Positions 27,023 through 36,315 of a stretch of DNA of 64,000 nt are shown piece by piece. Both the position numbers and the translations under genes were made by a program. How positions within the stretch are numbered: position 1 is the stretch's first letter; the number at the start of each line of letters is the position of its first letter. The stretch comes from Uliginosibacterium aquaticum (GTDB lineage Bacteria > Pseudomonadota > Gammaproteobacteria > Burkholderiales > Rhodocyclaceae): NCBI RefSeq assembly GCF_012972705.2, contig NZ_JABCSC020000002.1:744001-808000 (forward strand). The letters are read 5' to 3'. The notes under the pieces were generated by a model. The model was not told the origin of the DNA, ran no database searches, and saw only the letters and a list, made by a program, of their open reading frames with translations.

Positions 27023-27316
27023 TCACTCCCCCAGGCTCTCGCGCACACGCTGCAGATCCGGCCACTCCGGTGTAGCCTCAAAATGCTCCACCCACGGCAG
27101 CACCTGAACCAGTCGGCAGGACGCACAGGATGCCCATGGGCGCAGCTGGCTCGTCCCGTCAGCAAGACAATCGACCCGTAAAGGCGCGCCATCCGCACCA
27201 AAGAACAACCAGCGCTGCGCCCGCAAAGCCGCCACGGCACGCCCCTGCAGGGCCGCCGCCGGATCAGCGCAGACGGCAAGGCTGGCGGCCTCACTGTCAA
27301 ACACGAACACCGTCAT
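27023..27316 (-). CDS. Small hypothetical protein translationally coupled to etfA
   Basis: 97 aa, [20 protein letters not shown]. The ATG overlaps the etfA stop by 4 nt (ATGA), strong evidence that it is a real, co-translated gene. It has three cysteines including a CASC pair near residue 68 and many Trp/Leu; no signal peptide or membrane helix. I do not recognise the family. Position suggests a role with electron-transfer flavoprotein, which is inference only. Confidence 0.65.
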   Translation of the reverse strand: MTVFVFDSEAASLAVCADPAAALQGRAVAALRAQRWLFFGADGAPLRVDCLADGTSQLRPWASCASCRLVQVLPWVEHFEATPEWPDLQRVRESLGE

Positions 27317-28248
27317 CCGCGTAGTGCTGCAATCAGCTGCGGCACAATTTCGTGAGCATCCCCCACCAGTGCCAGATCGGCCACCTTGAAGATCGGCGCC
27401 TCCGGATCGGTGTTGATCGCGACAATCCATTTCGCATCGCGCATACCCGCCAGATGCTGCTGTGCGCCAGAAATGCCGACCGCAATGTAGAGCTCTGGTG
27501 CTACGGCACAACCGGTCTGCCCGACTTGCAGATCATTCGACGCGTAGTTCGCATCCACCGCCGCACGCGTTGCCGCCAGCGCAGCACCGAGGCAATCGGC
27601 CAGAGGCTCAAGCAGATCACGAAAGGCATCTGCACTGCCCAGACCACGCCCACCGGCCACCACCACCCGCGCCGTCGCCAGTTCCGGCCGCGCGCTGTTC
27701 GTCCGCTGCTGCGCCACCTGCCGGCTCACGCCCATTTCCGGCCCGGGCGCCAGACTCTCGATCACCGCCGGCAGCTGCCGGCCTGTCGCCGCAAAAGCAG
27801 CGGGACGCAGGGTCAGTACCTTGACCGGTTCCGGACACAACACCGTTTCGAGCACATTGCCGGCATGCGTCGGACGCACAAAGCAGTCCCCCGCGACAAT
27901 CGCCGTCACGCCTGACACCGGCGCCACATCCAGCATCGCCGCTACCCGTGGCGCCAAGGCCTTACCAAAGGGCGTCGCCGGCAACAGCACATGGGTATAA
28001 CTGCCTGCTAGTTGGGCCAACACCATGGCCAGGTTTTCAACTGAGAAGTGCGCATAGTGCGGTGCATCGAGCTGACGCACCCGCGCAACCCCGGCCAGCA
28101 GGGCGCCCTGCTCGGCAACGGCTTGGCATGCGGCGCCAATCACCAATAGATCCGCAGCCGCCCCCAACTGCTGCGCAGCCCCCAAAAGGCGCGCGGTCAG
28201 CGGTTTGAGGCGAATGTTGTCATGTTCAGCCAGGACCAGAATCTTCAT
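27313..28248 (-). CDS. etfA: Electron transfer flavoprotein alpha subunit
   Basis: 311 aa. Binds FAD and passes electrons from acyl-CoA dehydrogenases toward ETF:quinone oxidoreductase. [20 protein letters not shown] at the start; the C-terminal FAD domain has [52 protein letters not shown] and the closing [24 protein letters not shown] overlap with etfB. No ETF dehydrogenase gene is nearby. Confidence 0.96.
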   Translation of the reverse strand: MKILVLAEHDNIRLKPLTARLLGAAQQLGAAADLLVIGAACQAVAEQGALLAGVARVRQLDAPHYAHFSVENLAMVLAQLAGSYTHVLLPATPFGKALAPRVAAMLDVAPVSGVTAIVAGDCFVRPTHAGNVLETVLCPEPVKVLTLRPAAFAATGRQLPAVIESLAPGPEMGVSRQVAQQRTNSARPELATARVVVAGGRGLGSADAFRDLLEPLADCLGAALAATRAAVDANYASNDLQVGQTGCAVAPELYIAVGISGAQQHLAGMRDAKWIVAINTDPEAPIFKVADLALVGDAHEIVPQLIAALRG

Positions 28249-29006
28249 ACCTCGGCTCCCTCTGCCGCGAGGCGCGCACGCAGGGCGTGTGCCATCTCGC
28301 CAGCGCTCGCCACCTGCCGACCGGCCGCACGCACCGGCGGCTCCGCGTAATTCAGGGTCTTCAGGCGCGGACTGAAGTCCACGCCCAGGCCGCTTGCAGG
28401 CAAGACCTCCACCGGCTTCTTGCGGGCCTGCATGAGATTCATCAGGCTCACGAAACGCGGCTCATTGAGGCGCAGGTCCGCAGTCACCAGTGCCGGCAAG
28501 CTCAGCTCCAGCACTTCCAGTCCGCCTTCCACCTCGCAGCTGACTTGCAGCGCAGCCTTACCCAGCACCAGCTTGGAAGCGAAGCAGGCCTGCGGCCAGC
28601 CCAGCATCGCCGCCAGCATCGGACCGACCTGGCCCGCATCATCATCCGTCGCCTGTTTGCCCATCAGCACCAGATCCGGCGCCTCACGCAAGGCCAGAGC
28701 CTTGAGCAATTTCGCCACGCCAAGCGGCTGGAGGCACTCGTCAGTCTCAAGCAATACGGCACGATCCGCCCCCAACGCCAGTGCGTTGCGCAGATTCTCC
28801 TGGCAGGCAGCCGGGCCACAACTTGCCACCAGCACCTCGCTTGCCAGCCCCGCTTCGCGCAAACGCACCGCCTCTTCAAGGGCTATTTCGTCAAAAGCAT
28901 TGATGACTCTTTTGAGGCCTTCCGTTTCGAGGCCACTGCCATCGGGCCTCACCCGCACCCTGAGCTGATGGTCCACGACCCGTTTCACCGGAACCAGGAT
29001 TTTCAC
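28245..29006 (-). CDS. etfB: Electron transfer flavoprotein beta subunit
   Basis: 253 aa from a GTG with GGGAG upstream. AMP-binding subunit: MKILVPVKRVVDHQLRVRV, then NAFDEIALEEAVRL, DLVLMGKQATDDDAGQVGPM (the family signature) and VTADLRLNEPRFVSLMNLMQ. Stop overlaps etfA start by 4 nt. Divergent from a TetR regulator 115 bp away that may control it. Confidence 0.96.
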   Translation of the reverse strand: MKILVPVKRVVDHQLRVRVRPDGSGLETEGLKRVINAFDEIALEEAVRLREAGLASEVLVASCGPAACQENLRNALALGADRAVLLETDECLQPLGVAKLLKALALREAPDLVLMGKQATDDDAGQVGPMLAAMLGWPQACFASKLVLGKAALQVSCEVEGGLEVLELSLPALVTADLRLNEPRFVSLMNLMQARKKPVEVLPASGLGVDFSPRLKTLNYAEPPVRAAGRQVASAGEMAHALRARLAAEGAEV

Positions 29007-29043
29007 GCTGCCAACTCCCGCAAAGCTCGAACGATCAGGTCAG

Positions 29044-29057
29044 CACCTTGCGGTGCG
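29044..29057. promoter_or_regulatory. Small inverted repeat between etfB and tetR
   Basis: GCACC-TTGC-GGTGC lies in the 115-bp divergent gap. It could be a half of a TetR operator, though it is short and could be chance. Confidence 0.25.
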
Positions 29058-29121
29058 ACTTGTCCAATTACGCCAAGGCCGGATAATACGACGCCACCCA
29101 GCCCAACACCGCATCGCCCAC

Positions 29122-29724
29122 ATGAACACAACGAAATCGCCAGCCACCGGCTCCGCTCAGCCCCGTCAGCCACTCGATCGTGACGCCTGGATCAACTTCG
29201 CCCTCTCAGTACTGGCTGAAGATGGCCTCGAAGGCTTGCGTGTGGAAGTGCTGGCGCGCCGCCTGAATGTGACCAAGGGCAGTTTTTACTGGCACTTCAA
29301 GGACCGGCAGGCGCTCCTCAATGCCGTCGCTGCACATTGGCGCGACTTGCGCATCGCCGAAGTGGAAGCCCAGGCCAGCATCGCACCACAGCAGGCCCGT
29401 GAGCAGATTCACGCGGTCATCAACCAGTACGCGACCCAGCCCAATCAGGTCCGCATGCGCATGGAACTGGCCATTCGGGACTGGGCCCGTCGCGACGCGT
29501 TGGTCGCCGCCGCCGTGGAAGCCGTGGATCAGGCCCGCCTGCGCAACTCCACCCGCCTCTTCGAACTGGCAGGCTTCAGCGCCGAAGAAGCCTATACCCG
29601 GGCGCTACTGACCTTCACTCATGTGTTCGGCCTGTCGATGATGATGTTTGAAGAAAGCATCTCGACCGATATCGCTTCACGCCACACGGCCATCGCCACC
29701 CTGATCACCCGCGAACCCGGCTGA
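29122..29724 (+). CDS. TetR/AcrR-family transcriptional regulator
   Basis: 200 aa from ATG at 29122. N-terminal HTH: INFALSVLAEDGLEGLRVEV, ARRLNVTKGSFYWHFKDRQA, a classic TetR recognition helix. The C-terminal ligand domain is helical, with WRDLRIAEVEA and a late SMMMFEESI stretch. Divergent from etfBA, so it is a plausible regulator of fatty-acid or branched-chain oxidation; ligand unknown. The frame is open 23 codons upstream but the shorter start fits the family. Confidence 0.9.
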   Translation: MNTTKSPATGSAQPRQPLDRDAWINFALSVLAEDGLEGLRVEVLARRLNVTKGSFYWHFKDRQALLNAVAAHWRDLRIAEVEAQASIAPQQAREQIHAVINQYATQPNQVRMRMELAIRDWARRDALVAAAVEAVDQARLRNSTRLFELAGFSAEEAYTRALLTFTHVFGLSMMMFEESISTDIASRHTAIATLITREPG

Positions 29725-29747
29725 TCCGCCTTCTGCGAGAGTTCTGA

Positions 29748-29899
29748 GAAGCTGTTCACGATCTGTAGCGAGAGGCCGTCAGCAGGATGAAGAGCAGCAC
29801 AGGAACCGGAATTTATGTTGATCAATGAGGATTCCGAGCAACGCATGAGCCCTCTCAGTGATCAGTGAGCGGCCTCGCAGTCAGATCGGGAACAGCTTC
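29748..29899. mobile_element. MITE-like element, copy A (152 bp)
   Basis: Inverted ends: GAAGCTGTTCACGATCTG at the left and, reverse-complemented, GAAGCTGTTCCCGATCTG at the right (17/18 identical). It is flanked on both sides by CTGAG (29744-29748 and 29899-29903, sharing end bases), consistent with a 3-bp TGA duplication at a CTNAG target, or a 5-bp duplication. The same sequence occurs inverted at 46891-47031, with about 45 nearly identical bases at one end and an identical TTTATGTTGATCAATGAGG core. No ORF inside. No transposase in the window; the TNA duplication recalls IS5-group elements. Confidence 0.88.
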
Positions 29900-30055
29900 T
29901 GAGGGCCGCCACCGGTGACCGGAAGGCGGCCCTTGTTACATCCGCTTACACACGCTTTCCGCTGCGAAACATCTCGCACGACACCCCGGCCTAGGATGCA
30001 AGTGCGGACGGAGCAGACGCTCCGCCCACTCAATCATCCAAAGAGGAGTGTCACC

Positions 30056-30598
30056 ATGAAAACCACCACCCGCAATCTGCTCACGCTGACCAGCCTGATC
30101 GCCGCTGTTTTTGCCAGTGCAGGCGCCATTGCCCAGACAGGCCCCGGCCGCGGAGTCATGCAGCCGGCCACCATGCAAGGCCGCGCCCTTGAACGCTTCC
30201 AGGCCGCCGATACCGACAAGGACGGCGCGCTGAGCAAAGACGAAGCCAGCAAGGGCATGCCAGGGCTCGGTGAGCGTTTCGCCGTGCTGGACACCAATCA
30301 GGACGGCAAGATCACCACCGAAGAATTCCAGACCTTCCGCAACAATGCCCGAAGCTCCGGCGCACAGGGTGGCATGGGGGCTCGCGGCGGTATGCACAAG
30401 GCAAGCTACCGTGGGCAAGGATCTCAGGGCGGCATGCTGCTCAACGCCGACACCGACAAAGACGGCGTCATCACCCGCGCTGAAGCCGAGAAGTACCTCA
30501 CCACCCAGGCCCTGAACCGCTTCGACACGCTCGACACCAACAAGGACGGCAAGCTCTCGGCCGAAGAGCAAGCTGCCGGCCGCGGCCCGCGCCGCTGA
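30056..30598 (+). CDS. Exported EF-hand (calmodulin-like) protein
   Basis: 180 aa. Signal peptide MKTTTRNLLTLTSLIAAVFA with cleavage near AIAQ. Four canonical EF-hand calcium loops: DTDKDGALSKDE, DTNQDGKITTEE, DTDKDGVITRAE and DTNKDGKLSAEE, arranged as two pairs separated by a Gly/Met/Ala-rich linker of about 35 residues. Predicted periplasmic calcium binder or sensor. AGAGGAG lies 9 bp before the ATG. The next gene, a membrane 4Fe-4S protein, follows after 92 bp in the same direction. Specific role unknown. Confidence 0.88.
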   Translation: MKTTTRNLLTLTSLIAAVFASAGAIAQTGPGRGVMQPATMQGRALERFQAADTDKDGALSKDEASKGMPGLGERFAVLDTNQDGKITTEEFQTFRNNARSSGAQGGMGARGGMHKASYRGQGSQGGMLLNADTDKDGVITRAEAEKYLTTQALNRFDTLDTNKDGKLSAEEQAAGRGPRR

Positions 30599-30690
30599 GC
30601 CTCATCACGGGCAGCCCCCAGCCCGGAAGCTGCCCGCGCACCCGCAACTCCAGCAGAGACCGATCCACATACCATCGGGGGAGTTGAATC

Positions 30691-31905
30691 ATGAAAAAAC
30701 ACTATCAGCACAGTCCCTGGGTGCAGCCCGCACGCCTCATCGCCCAGCTCGGTTTTCTGGCCTTCGCCAGTTTTGCAGCCTGGCGTCATCAGAAACTGGG
30801 CGGTGGTCCGGAAGGCGCGGCATCCGTCGATGCCCTGTGCCCTTTCGGCGGGCTCGAAGCTCTGTTCAAATTCGTCAGCAGCGGCGAATTCATCCAGCGC
30901 CTGAATACCTCTGACTTTGTGCTGCTGGCCGGCACCATCGCGCTGGCCCTCGTACTCGGGCGCTATTTCTGCGGCTGGATCTGCCCGCTCGGCACCCTCC
31001 AGGAGCTGGCCCGCAAGATCGGACAGAAACTGTTCCGCAAAGTCCAGCTCAGCGTTCCCGCCATGCTCGACAAGCCCCTGCGCTGGTTGAAATACGTCGT
31101 GCTGGCCTGGGCACTGGTCTTCACCTGGAAGACAGGCAGCCTGATCATCCGCCCCTATGACCCCTGGGCCGCCTACGCCCACGGCTTCGCGGGTTGGAAC
31201 GAAATGTGGAGCGAGTTTGCGGTCGGCAGCAGCATCCTCTTTGCGTCCCTGCTGATCAGCCTCTTTGTTGATCGCGTTTTCTGCCGCTACCTGTGCCCGC
31301 TCGGCGCCTTTCTCGGCATCGTCAGCAAGCTGGGCCTGTTCAGCATCAAGCGCAATGGCAAAAGCTGTCTCGCCTGCAACAAGTGCGAGAAAACCTGTCC
31401 GGTCACGATCCCCATCATGGCGGCGCCGGCCGTGCGCTCGGCAGAATGCATCGGTTGTCTCACCTGCACCACCACCTGCCCCACCGGCAAGCGCGGCACC
31501 GAGCATGAGGGTCAAACCTTCCTGCTGCCCGCAATCGCCGGCAAACAGATCCGCCCGGCTGTCATCGGCTGGGCCGGACTGGTCATCTTCCTGGGCATGA
31601 TCGCTACGGCACAATTCGCAGGCTACTGGCGTACCCAACCAGCTTCGATCAGCGCTGCCGTTACCAGCGAAGGACGACTCGATGCGCAAGCCATCCGCGG
31701 CTACATGACGCTGGAAGAGATTGCAAAAACCTACGGCGTGGAACTCGGCAAGCTTTACCGAGAACTTGGCTTCTCCGAACAACAGGTTCCGGCCACAACC
31801 AGATGCAAGGAAATTCGCACACTGCTAGGCGATTCCGGAGCGGAATTCGACACCCAGAACGTGCGCGATGCGGTAAGTCGGCTGCAAGACACCAAGCACA
31901 ACTAG
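30691..31905 (+). CDS. Membrane 4Fe-4S ferredoxin-type protein (NapH/NosR/CcoG-like)
   Basis: 404 aa. About five membrane helices interleaved with two CxxxCPxG motifs (CGWICPLG, CRYLCPLG) typical of the NapH/NosR family, then two 4Fe-4S sites (CLACNKCEKTCP and CIGCLTCTTTCP), a final helix (AVIGWAGLVIFLGMIA), and a C-terminal soluble domain of about 80 residues (GYMTLEEIAKTYGVELGKLY). It likely relays electrons from the quinol pool to a periplasmic acceptor. No nap or nos genes are nearby; the partner is unknown. GGGGGAG precedes the ATG. Confidence 0.85.
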   Translation: MKKHYQHSPWVQPARLIAQLGFLAFASFAAWRHQKLGGGPEGAASVDALCPFGGLEALFKFVSSGEFIQRLNTSDFVLLAGTIALALVLGRYFCGWICPLGTLQELARKIGQKLFRKVQLSVPAMLDKPLRWLKYVVLAWALVFTWKTGSLIIRPYDPWAAYAHGFAGWNEMWSEFAVGSSILFASLLISLFVDRVFCRYLCPLGAFLGIVSKLGLFSIKRNGKSCLACNKCEKTCPVTIPIMAAPAVRSAECIGCLTCTTTCPTGKRGTEHEGQTFLLPAIAGKQIRPAVIGWAGLVIFLGMIATAQFAGYWRTQPASISAAVTSEGRLDAQAIRGYMTLEEIAKTYGVELGKLYRELGFSEQQVPATTRCKEIRTLLGDSGAEFDTQNVRDAVSRLQDTKHN

Positions 31906-31921
31906 GCCCGTTCAATGTGGT

Positions 31922-31953
31922 ACGGGTTGCCGATTCTCGGCAGCCCGTCTTTT
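31922..31953 (+). terminator. Intrinsic terminator after the 4Fe-4S protein
   Basis: Stem ACGGGTTGCCGA / TCGGCAGCCCGT with one internal mismatch and loop TTC, followed by CTTTT. Confidence 0.8.
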
Positions 31954-32051
31954 GCGTCTCACTCCCGCACCTGCGGCAAGCCCACACACGCAATCCGGGC
32001 TAGAATCCAGCCTCCGCCGGAAACCGGCCCGTTAACTTCCAGTCGCTCGCC

Positions 32052-32561
32052 ATGTACACCCGTTACCCGCTGCGCCTTGTTTTCTCCGCAATCTTTGCTT
32101 GGTGTGCCGGCCTGATCGGTTTCGGTCTGATCCTGCAGCACTTTGGTGGCTACGAGCCCTGCCCAATGTGCATCATGCAACGCTATGCCTTCGTCGCTTG
32201 CGCCGCGATTGCCCTCATTGCCGTCATCCACAACGCCCCAGGTGCGGGGCGTCGCCTCTACGCTTTCCTGATCGCAGCCAGCGCAATTGCCGGCGCCAGC
32301 GTGTCAGTCCGCCAGATCATGCTGCAACGCAATCCTCCGGCCGAAACGGTTTGTGGCCCCGATCTGGCCTATCTGCTCAATTCCTTTCCGCTCGGCGACG
32401 CCTTCCCGATGATTTTCCAAGGCACGGGCGACTGCAGCAAAGCCGATCCCTTTCTGGGCCTGACAATCGCTGAATGGGCCCTGCTGAATTTCACGCTTGT
32501 TGCACTGGTCGCCCTGTGGCAGCTTGCCCGTCGTACCCCGGAGCGTCGCCGCTTCGGCTAA
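32052..32561 (+). CDS. dsbB: Disulfide bond formation protein DsbB
   Basis: 169-aa inner-membrane protein with four helices that reoxidises DsbA using quinone. First Cys pair in EPCPMCIMQR (CxxC), second pair C...C in ETVCGPDL and TGDCSKADP, as in the E. coli enzyme. Family length. The long terminator follows, so it is probably monocistronic. Confidence 0.96.
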   Translation: MYTRYPLRLVFSAIFAWCAGLIGFGLILQHFGGYEPCPMCIMQRYAFVACAAIALIAVIHNAPGAGRRLYAFLIAASAIAGASVSVRQIMLQRNPPAETVCGPDLAYLLNSFPLGDAFPMIFQGTGDCSKADPFLGLTIAEWALLNFTLVALVALWQLARRTPERRRFG

Positions 32562-32592
32562 GCCATCCCACAAACACGACGCACAAAAAAAC

Positions 32593-32625
32593 AAAGGCCG
32601 CATGGATCAGATCCATGCGGCCTTT
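32593..32625. terminator. Bidirectional terminator, dsbB / pbpG
   Basis: A perfect 16-bp stem (AAAGGCCGCATGGATC, one-base centre) between the convergent dsbB and pbpG, with an A-rich run before it and TTTATGTTTTT after it. Confidence 0.93.
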
Positions 32626-32643
32626 ATGTTTTTCTGCCAGCAA

Positions 32644-33669
32644 TCAGTTGCTGTGTGAAAGACCCGGATGCCCGGCGCTGGCTACGGGCTGGCTGCGATG
32701 CATGGCCATAGTCTCCAGCCACTTGCGGATGCGCTGTGCATCACCCACCCGGGTATAGCGCCCCCAGGAGTCCAGCAGCACGATGGCCAACGGCTTGTTG
32801 CCCATCCAGGCCTGCATCACCAGACACTTGCCAGACTCGCTGATATAACCGGTTTTCTGCACGTCGATCTGCCAGTCCGGACTCTTCACCAGCGAGTTCG
32901 TGCTGTGAAAGGTGTGCGAGCGTCCGCCCTTCAGTGCCACCGTATGCTCGGAGGCAGTCGAAAACTCACGGATCAGCGGATAGCGCGAGGCATTCGCGAC
33001 CAAAGTTGCCAGATCACGCGCAGAGGAGACGTTGTTCTTGTTCAGGCCAGTGCCATCGAAAATCCGTGTGTCATGCAGGCCCATGAGGCTGATCTTGACC
33101 GCGACCGCCTCCAGAAAGGCATTCATCCCGCCCGGGTAGCTGCGCGCCAGGGAGGAGGCCGCACGGTTTTCGGACGCCATCAGGGCCAGACGCAGCATGT
33201 CTTCCCGGCTCAACTGCGTGCCTACAGCCAAGCGCGAGCTGGTGCCCTTGAGCCGATCAACATCGTCGTCGCTCACTTCGATGATTTCAGAGAGATTCTG
33301 GTGGGCATCCAGGACCACCATGGCCGTCATCAGCTTGGTGATCGAAGCGATCGGCTGCGGTGCCGAAGCGTTGCGCTCGAGCAGTACCTCGCCAGTATTC
33401 ACGTCCTGCACAAAGAAAGCGGACGAGCGGATCAGCGGGTTGCCTTCCTTGTCGAAATCGTTCTCCAGTACCGGCTTGAATTGCTTGCTGCGCACGCTGC
33501 TTGGTGCCAGCTTCACTTTCTTGGCCACCGGTTTGGTGAGCTTGCTGGAGGCAGGCGCTTTAGTACTTGTTTTGGCAACCGGCTTCTTGCTGGCAGCCTC
33601 TGCAGAAAGCGGCGTCACAACGAGAAAGACCGCACTCATGAGGCCAAGCAGGATTTGGCTGACGCGCAT
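32644..33669 (-). CDS. pbpG: D-alanyl-D-alanine endopeptidase, PBP7 type
   Basis: 341-aa serine peptidase (S11) trimming peptidoglycan cross-links. Signal peptide ending SAEAA, then a Lys/Ala/Pro-rich linker (about 27-60). Active-site motifs: SITKLMTA (SxxK), SEN in MASENRAASSLARSYPGG, and KTG in VQKTGYISESGKCLV. Followed downstream by the shared bidirectional terminator. Confidence 0.94.
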   Translation of the reverse strand: MRVSQILLGLMSAVFLVVTPLSAEAASKKPVAKTSTKAPASSKLTKPVAKKVKLAPSSVRSKQFKPVLENDFDKEGNPLIRSSAFFVQDVNTGEVLLERNASAPQPIASITKLMTAMVVLDAHQNLSEIIEVSDDDVDRLKGTSSRLAVGTQLSREDMLRLALMASENRAASSLARSYPGGMNAFLEAVAVKISLMGLHDTRIFDGTGLNKNNVSSARDLATLVANASRYPLIREFSTASEHTVALKGGRSHTFHSTNSLVKSPDWQIDVQKTGYISESGKCLVMQAWMGNKPLAIVLLDSWGRYTRVGDAQRIRKWLETMAMHRSQPVASAGHPGLSHSN

Positions 33670-33778
33670 CGGGGCAACTCCAGACTACTGAATCATTGCT
33701 GATTCTAGCAATGATTCTTGAAAATTAAAGAGATAGGCGAATTTCTTGAAGTAATTTCGCAGCTTTTGGACCGCTTGC

Positions 33779-33808
33779 AAAAAAAAACCTGCCCCAGTCC
33801 GAGGCAGG
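33779..33808 (-). terminator. Intrinsic terminator of maeB
   Basis: On the reverse strand CCTGCC / GGCAGG closes a 9-nt loop and is followed by nine T residues. It lies about 70 bp beyond the maeB stop. Confidence 0.85.
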
Positions 33809-33877
33809 CGGAAGTATACGGGTTTTGTCCGGATGGCGACCGAATTGCGTCAAGCCATCCGGAAAGAAGACCAGCGA

Positions 33878-36160
33878 TCAGCCGCGACGTTCAATCTGCG
33901 CAGCATCGACCACAGTCAGGGCGGTCATGTTAACGATCCGGCGTACCGTCGCCGTCGGTGTGAGGATATGCACCGGGCGCGCCGCGCCGAGCAAAATAGG
34001 ACCAACCGTCATGCCATCACCAGACGTCGTCTTGATCAGATTGAAGGCAATGTTGGCCGCATCCAGAGTCGGGAATACCAACAGGTTGGCATCATCCCGC
34101 ATGCGCGCATTCGGGAAAATCTGCTGTCGGATGCAGGCGTCCAGCGCTGCATCTCCATGCATCTCGCCCTCAGCTTCGATATCAGGGCGCCGCTCATGCA
34201 GCAGCGTAAGCGCTTCACGCATCTTGCGCGCGGTTGGCGTGTCATCCGTACCGAAACTCGAATGCGATAGGAGTGCAACACGCGGCGTGATGCCAAAACG
34301 CTGCAATTCCTCAGCTGCCAGGCACGTCATTTCGAAAACCTGCTCGGCACTCGGATCGTAATTGACGTAGGTGTCGCACAAAGCGATCGTGCGCCCTGGC
34401 AGGGCAAGAAGATTCATGGCGTAAAAGTGGTTCACGCCAGGTCGTCGCCCCACCACGCTCTCGATGAACCGCAGGTGGTGGTTGTGCAGACCATAGGTGC
34501 CACAGATCATTCCATCGGCCCAACCAAACTTGAGCATCAAGGCACCAATCAGGGTCGAGCGTCGGCGCACCTCGCGCTTGGCGTATTCAACGGAAACCCC
34601 GCGTCGTTCCATGAGCTGATGATAGTGCGACCACAATTCGCGATAGCGCGGATCGGAGTCCTGATTCACCAGCTCAAAATCCACCCCAGGGCGGATGCGC
34701 AGCCCAAAGCGCTCGATGTACATGCTGATCACATCTGGCCGCCCAATCAGGATCGGCTGTGCGATCCCTTCATCCACTACCGTCTGCACCGCGCGCAGCA
34801 CGCGCTCGGACTCACCTTCAGCAAAGATGATACGGCGCGGCTCACGCTTGGCAGCGGAGAACACCGGCTTCATCACCAACCCCGAATGCCACACGAAATT
34901 ATTCAGCTGCTGACGATAGGCGTCCCAGTCCTCGATCGGCCGCGTGGCCACACCGGAATCCATGGCAGCCTTGGCGACCGCAGGAGCAATCCGCACGATC
35001 AGACGCGGATCAAAGGGACGCGGAATGATGTACTCACGCCCAAAACCCGCGACCTGCTCCCCGTAAGCCGCTACGACCACGTCGGACTGCTCGGCCCGCG
35101 CCAATTCAGCAATCGCTCGCACGGCAGCCAGCTGCATCTCGTCACTGATCGTAGTCGCCCCCACATCCAGCGCGCCGCGGAAGATAAAGGGAAAACACAG
35201 AACGTTGTTGACCTGATTGGGATGGTCGGAGCGGCCGGTTGCCACGATGGCATCGGGGCGCACCGCCTTGACCTCGTCCGGCATGATTTCCGGCACCGGA
35301 TTGGCCAGAGCCAAGATCAGCGGATTCACCGCCATCTTCACCACCATTTCCGGCTTGAGCACGCCGGCGGCGGAAAGCCCCAAAAACACATCCGCCCCCT
35401 CGATAACCTCGGTCAGGGTCCGCATGCCGGTGGACTTGGCATACACAGACTTGATCGGATCCATTTCTTCGGTGCGGCCTTCATAGACCACGCCCTTGAT
35501 ATCAGTCACCCAGATATTCCGGACCGGGATGCCCAACATCACCAGCAGGTCCAGACAGGCCAGTGCAGCTGCTCCGGCGCCGGAAGTTACCAGCTTGATC
35601 TGGTCCAGCGGCTTGCCCAAAAGATGCAGGCCATTGAGGATGGCCGCCCCCACCACGATGGCCGTGCCATGCTGGTCATCATGGAAGACCGGGATCTTCA
35701 TGCGCTCGCGCAGCTTGCGCTCGATATAGAAGCACTCTGGCGCCTTGATATCTTCAAGGTTGATCCCGCCAAAGGTCGGTTCCAGCGAAGCAATGATGTC
35801 CACCAACTTGTCCGGGTCACGCTCGGCAATCTCGATGTCGAATACATCAATGCCCGCAAACTTCTTGAACAGCACGCCCTTGCCTTCCATCACCGGCTTG
35901 GCCGCCAAGGGGCCGATCGCGCCAAGTCCAAGCACAGCAGTGCCATTGGTAACGACACCGATCAGATTGGCACGTGCGGTGTACAAGCTGGCTGTCGCCG
36001 GATCATCAACGATGGCGTCACACGCAGCCGCAACCCCCGGCGAATACGCCAGGGACAGATCCCGCTGATTGGTAAGCGCCTTCGTCGGCACCACGGCAAT
36101 TTTTCCGGGGCGGGGCAAGGCATGGTATTCCAGTGCGGCAGCACGGATTCTTTCATCCAT
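33878..36160 (-). CDS. maeB: NADP-dependent malic enzyme with phosphotransacetylase-like domain
   Basis: 760 aa. Decarboxylates malate to pyruvate, supplying NADPH. N-terminal malic domain (residues 1-160, [28 protein letters not shown]), NAD-binding domain to about 430 ([31 protein letters not shown]) and a C-terminal PTA-like domain (about 430-755: [35 protein letters not shown]) that is regulatory rather than catalytic in characterised enzymes. This fused architecture is standard in proteobacteria. Confidence 0.96.
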   Translation of the reverse strand: MDERIRAAALEYHALPRPGKIAVVPTKALTNQRDLSLAYSPGVAAACDAIVDDPATASLYTARANLIGVVTNGTAVLGLGAIGPLAAKPVMEGKGVLFKKFAGIDVFDIEIAERDPDKLVDIIASLEPTFGGINLEDIKAPECFYIERKLRERMKIPVFHDDQHGTAIVVGAAILNGLHLLGKPLDQIKLVTSGAGAAALACLDLLVMLGIPVRNIWVTDIKGVVYEGRTEEMDPIKSVYAKSTGMRTLTEVIEGADVFLGLSAAGVLKPEMVVKMAVNPLILALANPVPEIMPDEVKAVRPDAIVATGRSDHPNQVNNVLCFPFIFRGALDVGATTISDEMQLAAVRAIAELARAEQSDVVVAAYGEQVAGFGREYIIPRPFDPRLIVRIAPAVAKAAMDSGVATRPIEDWDAYRQQLNNFVWHSGLVMKPVFSAAKREPRRIIFAEGESERVLRAVQTVVDEGIAQPILIGRPDVISMYIERFGLRIRPGVDFELVNQDSDPRYRELWSHYHQLMERRGVSVEYAKREVRRRSTLIGALMLKFGWADGMICGTYGLHNHHLRFIESVVGRRPGVNHFYAMNLLALPGRTIALCDTYVNYDPSAEQVFEMTCLAAEELQRFGITPRVALLSHSSFGTDDTPTARKMREALTLLHERRPDIEAEGEMHGDAALDACIRQQIFPNARMRDDANLLVFPTLDAANIAFNLIKTTSGDGMTVGPILLGAARPVHILTPTATVRRIVNMTALTVVDAAQIERRG

Positions 36161-36315
36161 GAGAAGGCCTCTGAGTAGGGTTCGGGAAGATTGTTCTTGT
36201 ATGTGCCGCTCATTCTAGAAGCCGCAATGCACACCTGACACCCTGCTGTTCATCCGGACATGCTTGTTGGCACAAATCACGTATGCTCACCCCTTGTCCG
36301 CCCTTCCACAGCCAC

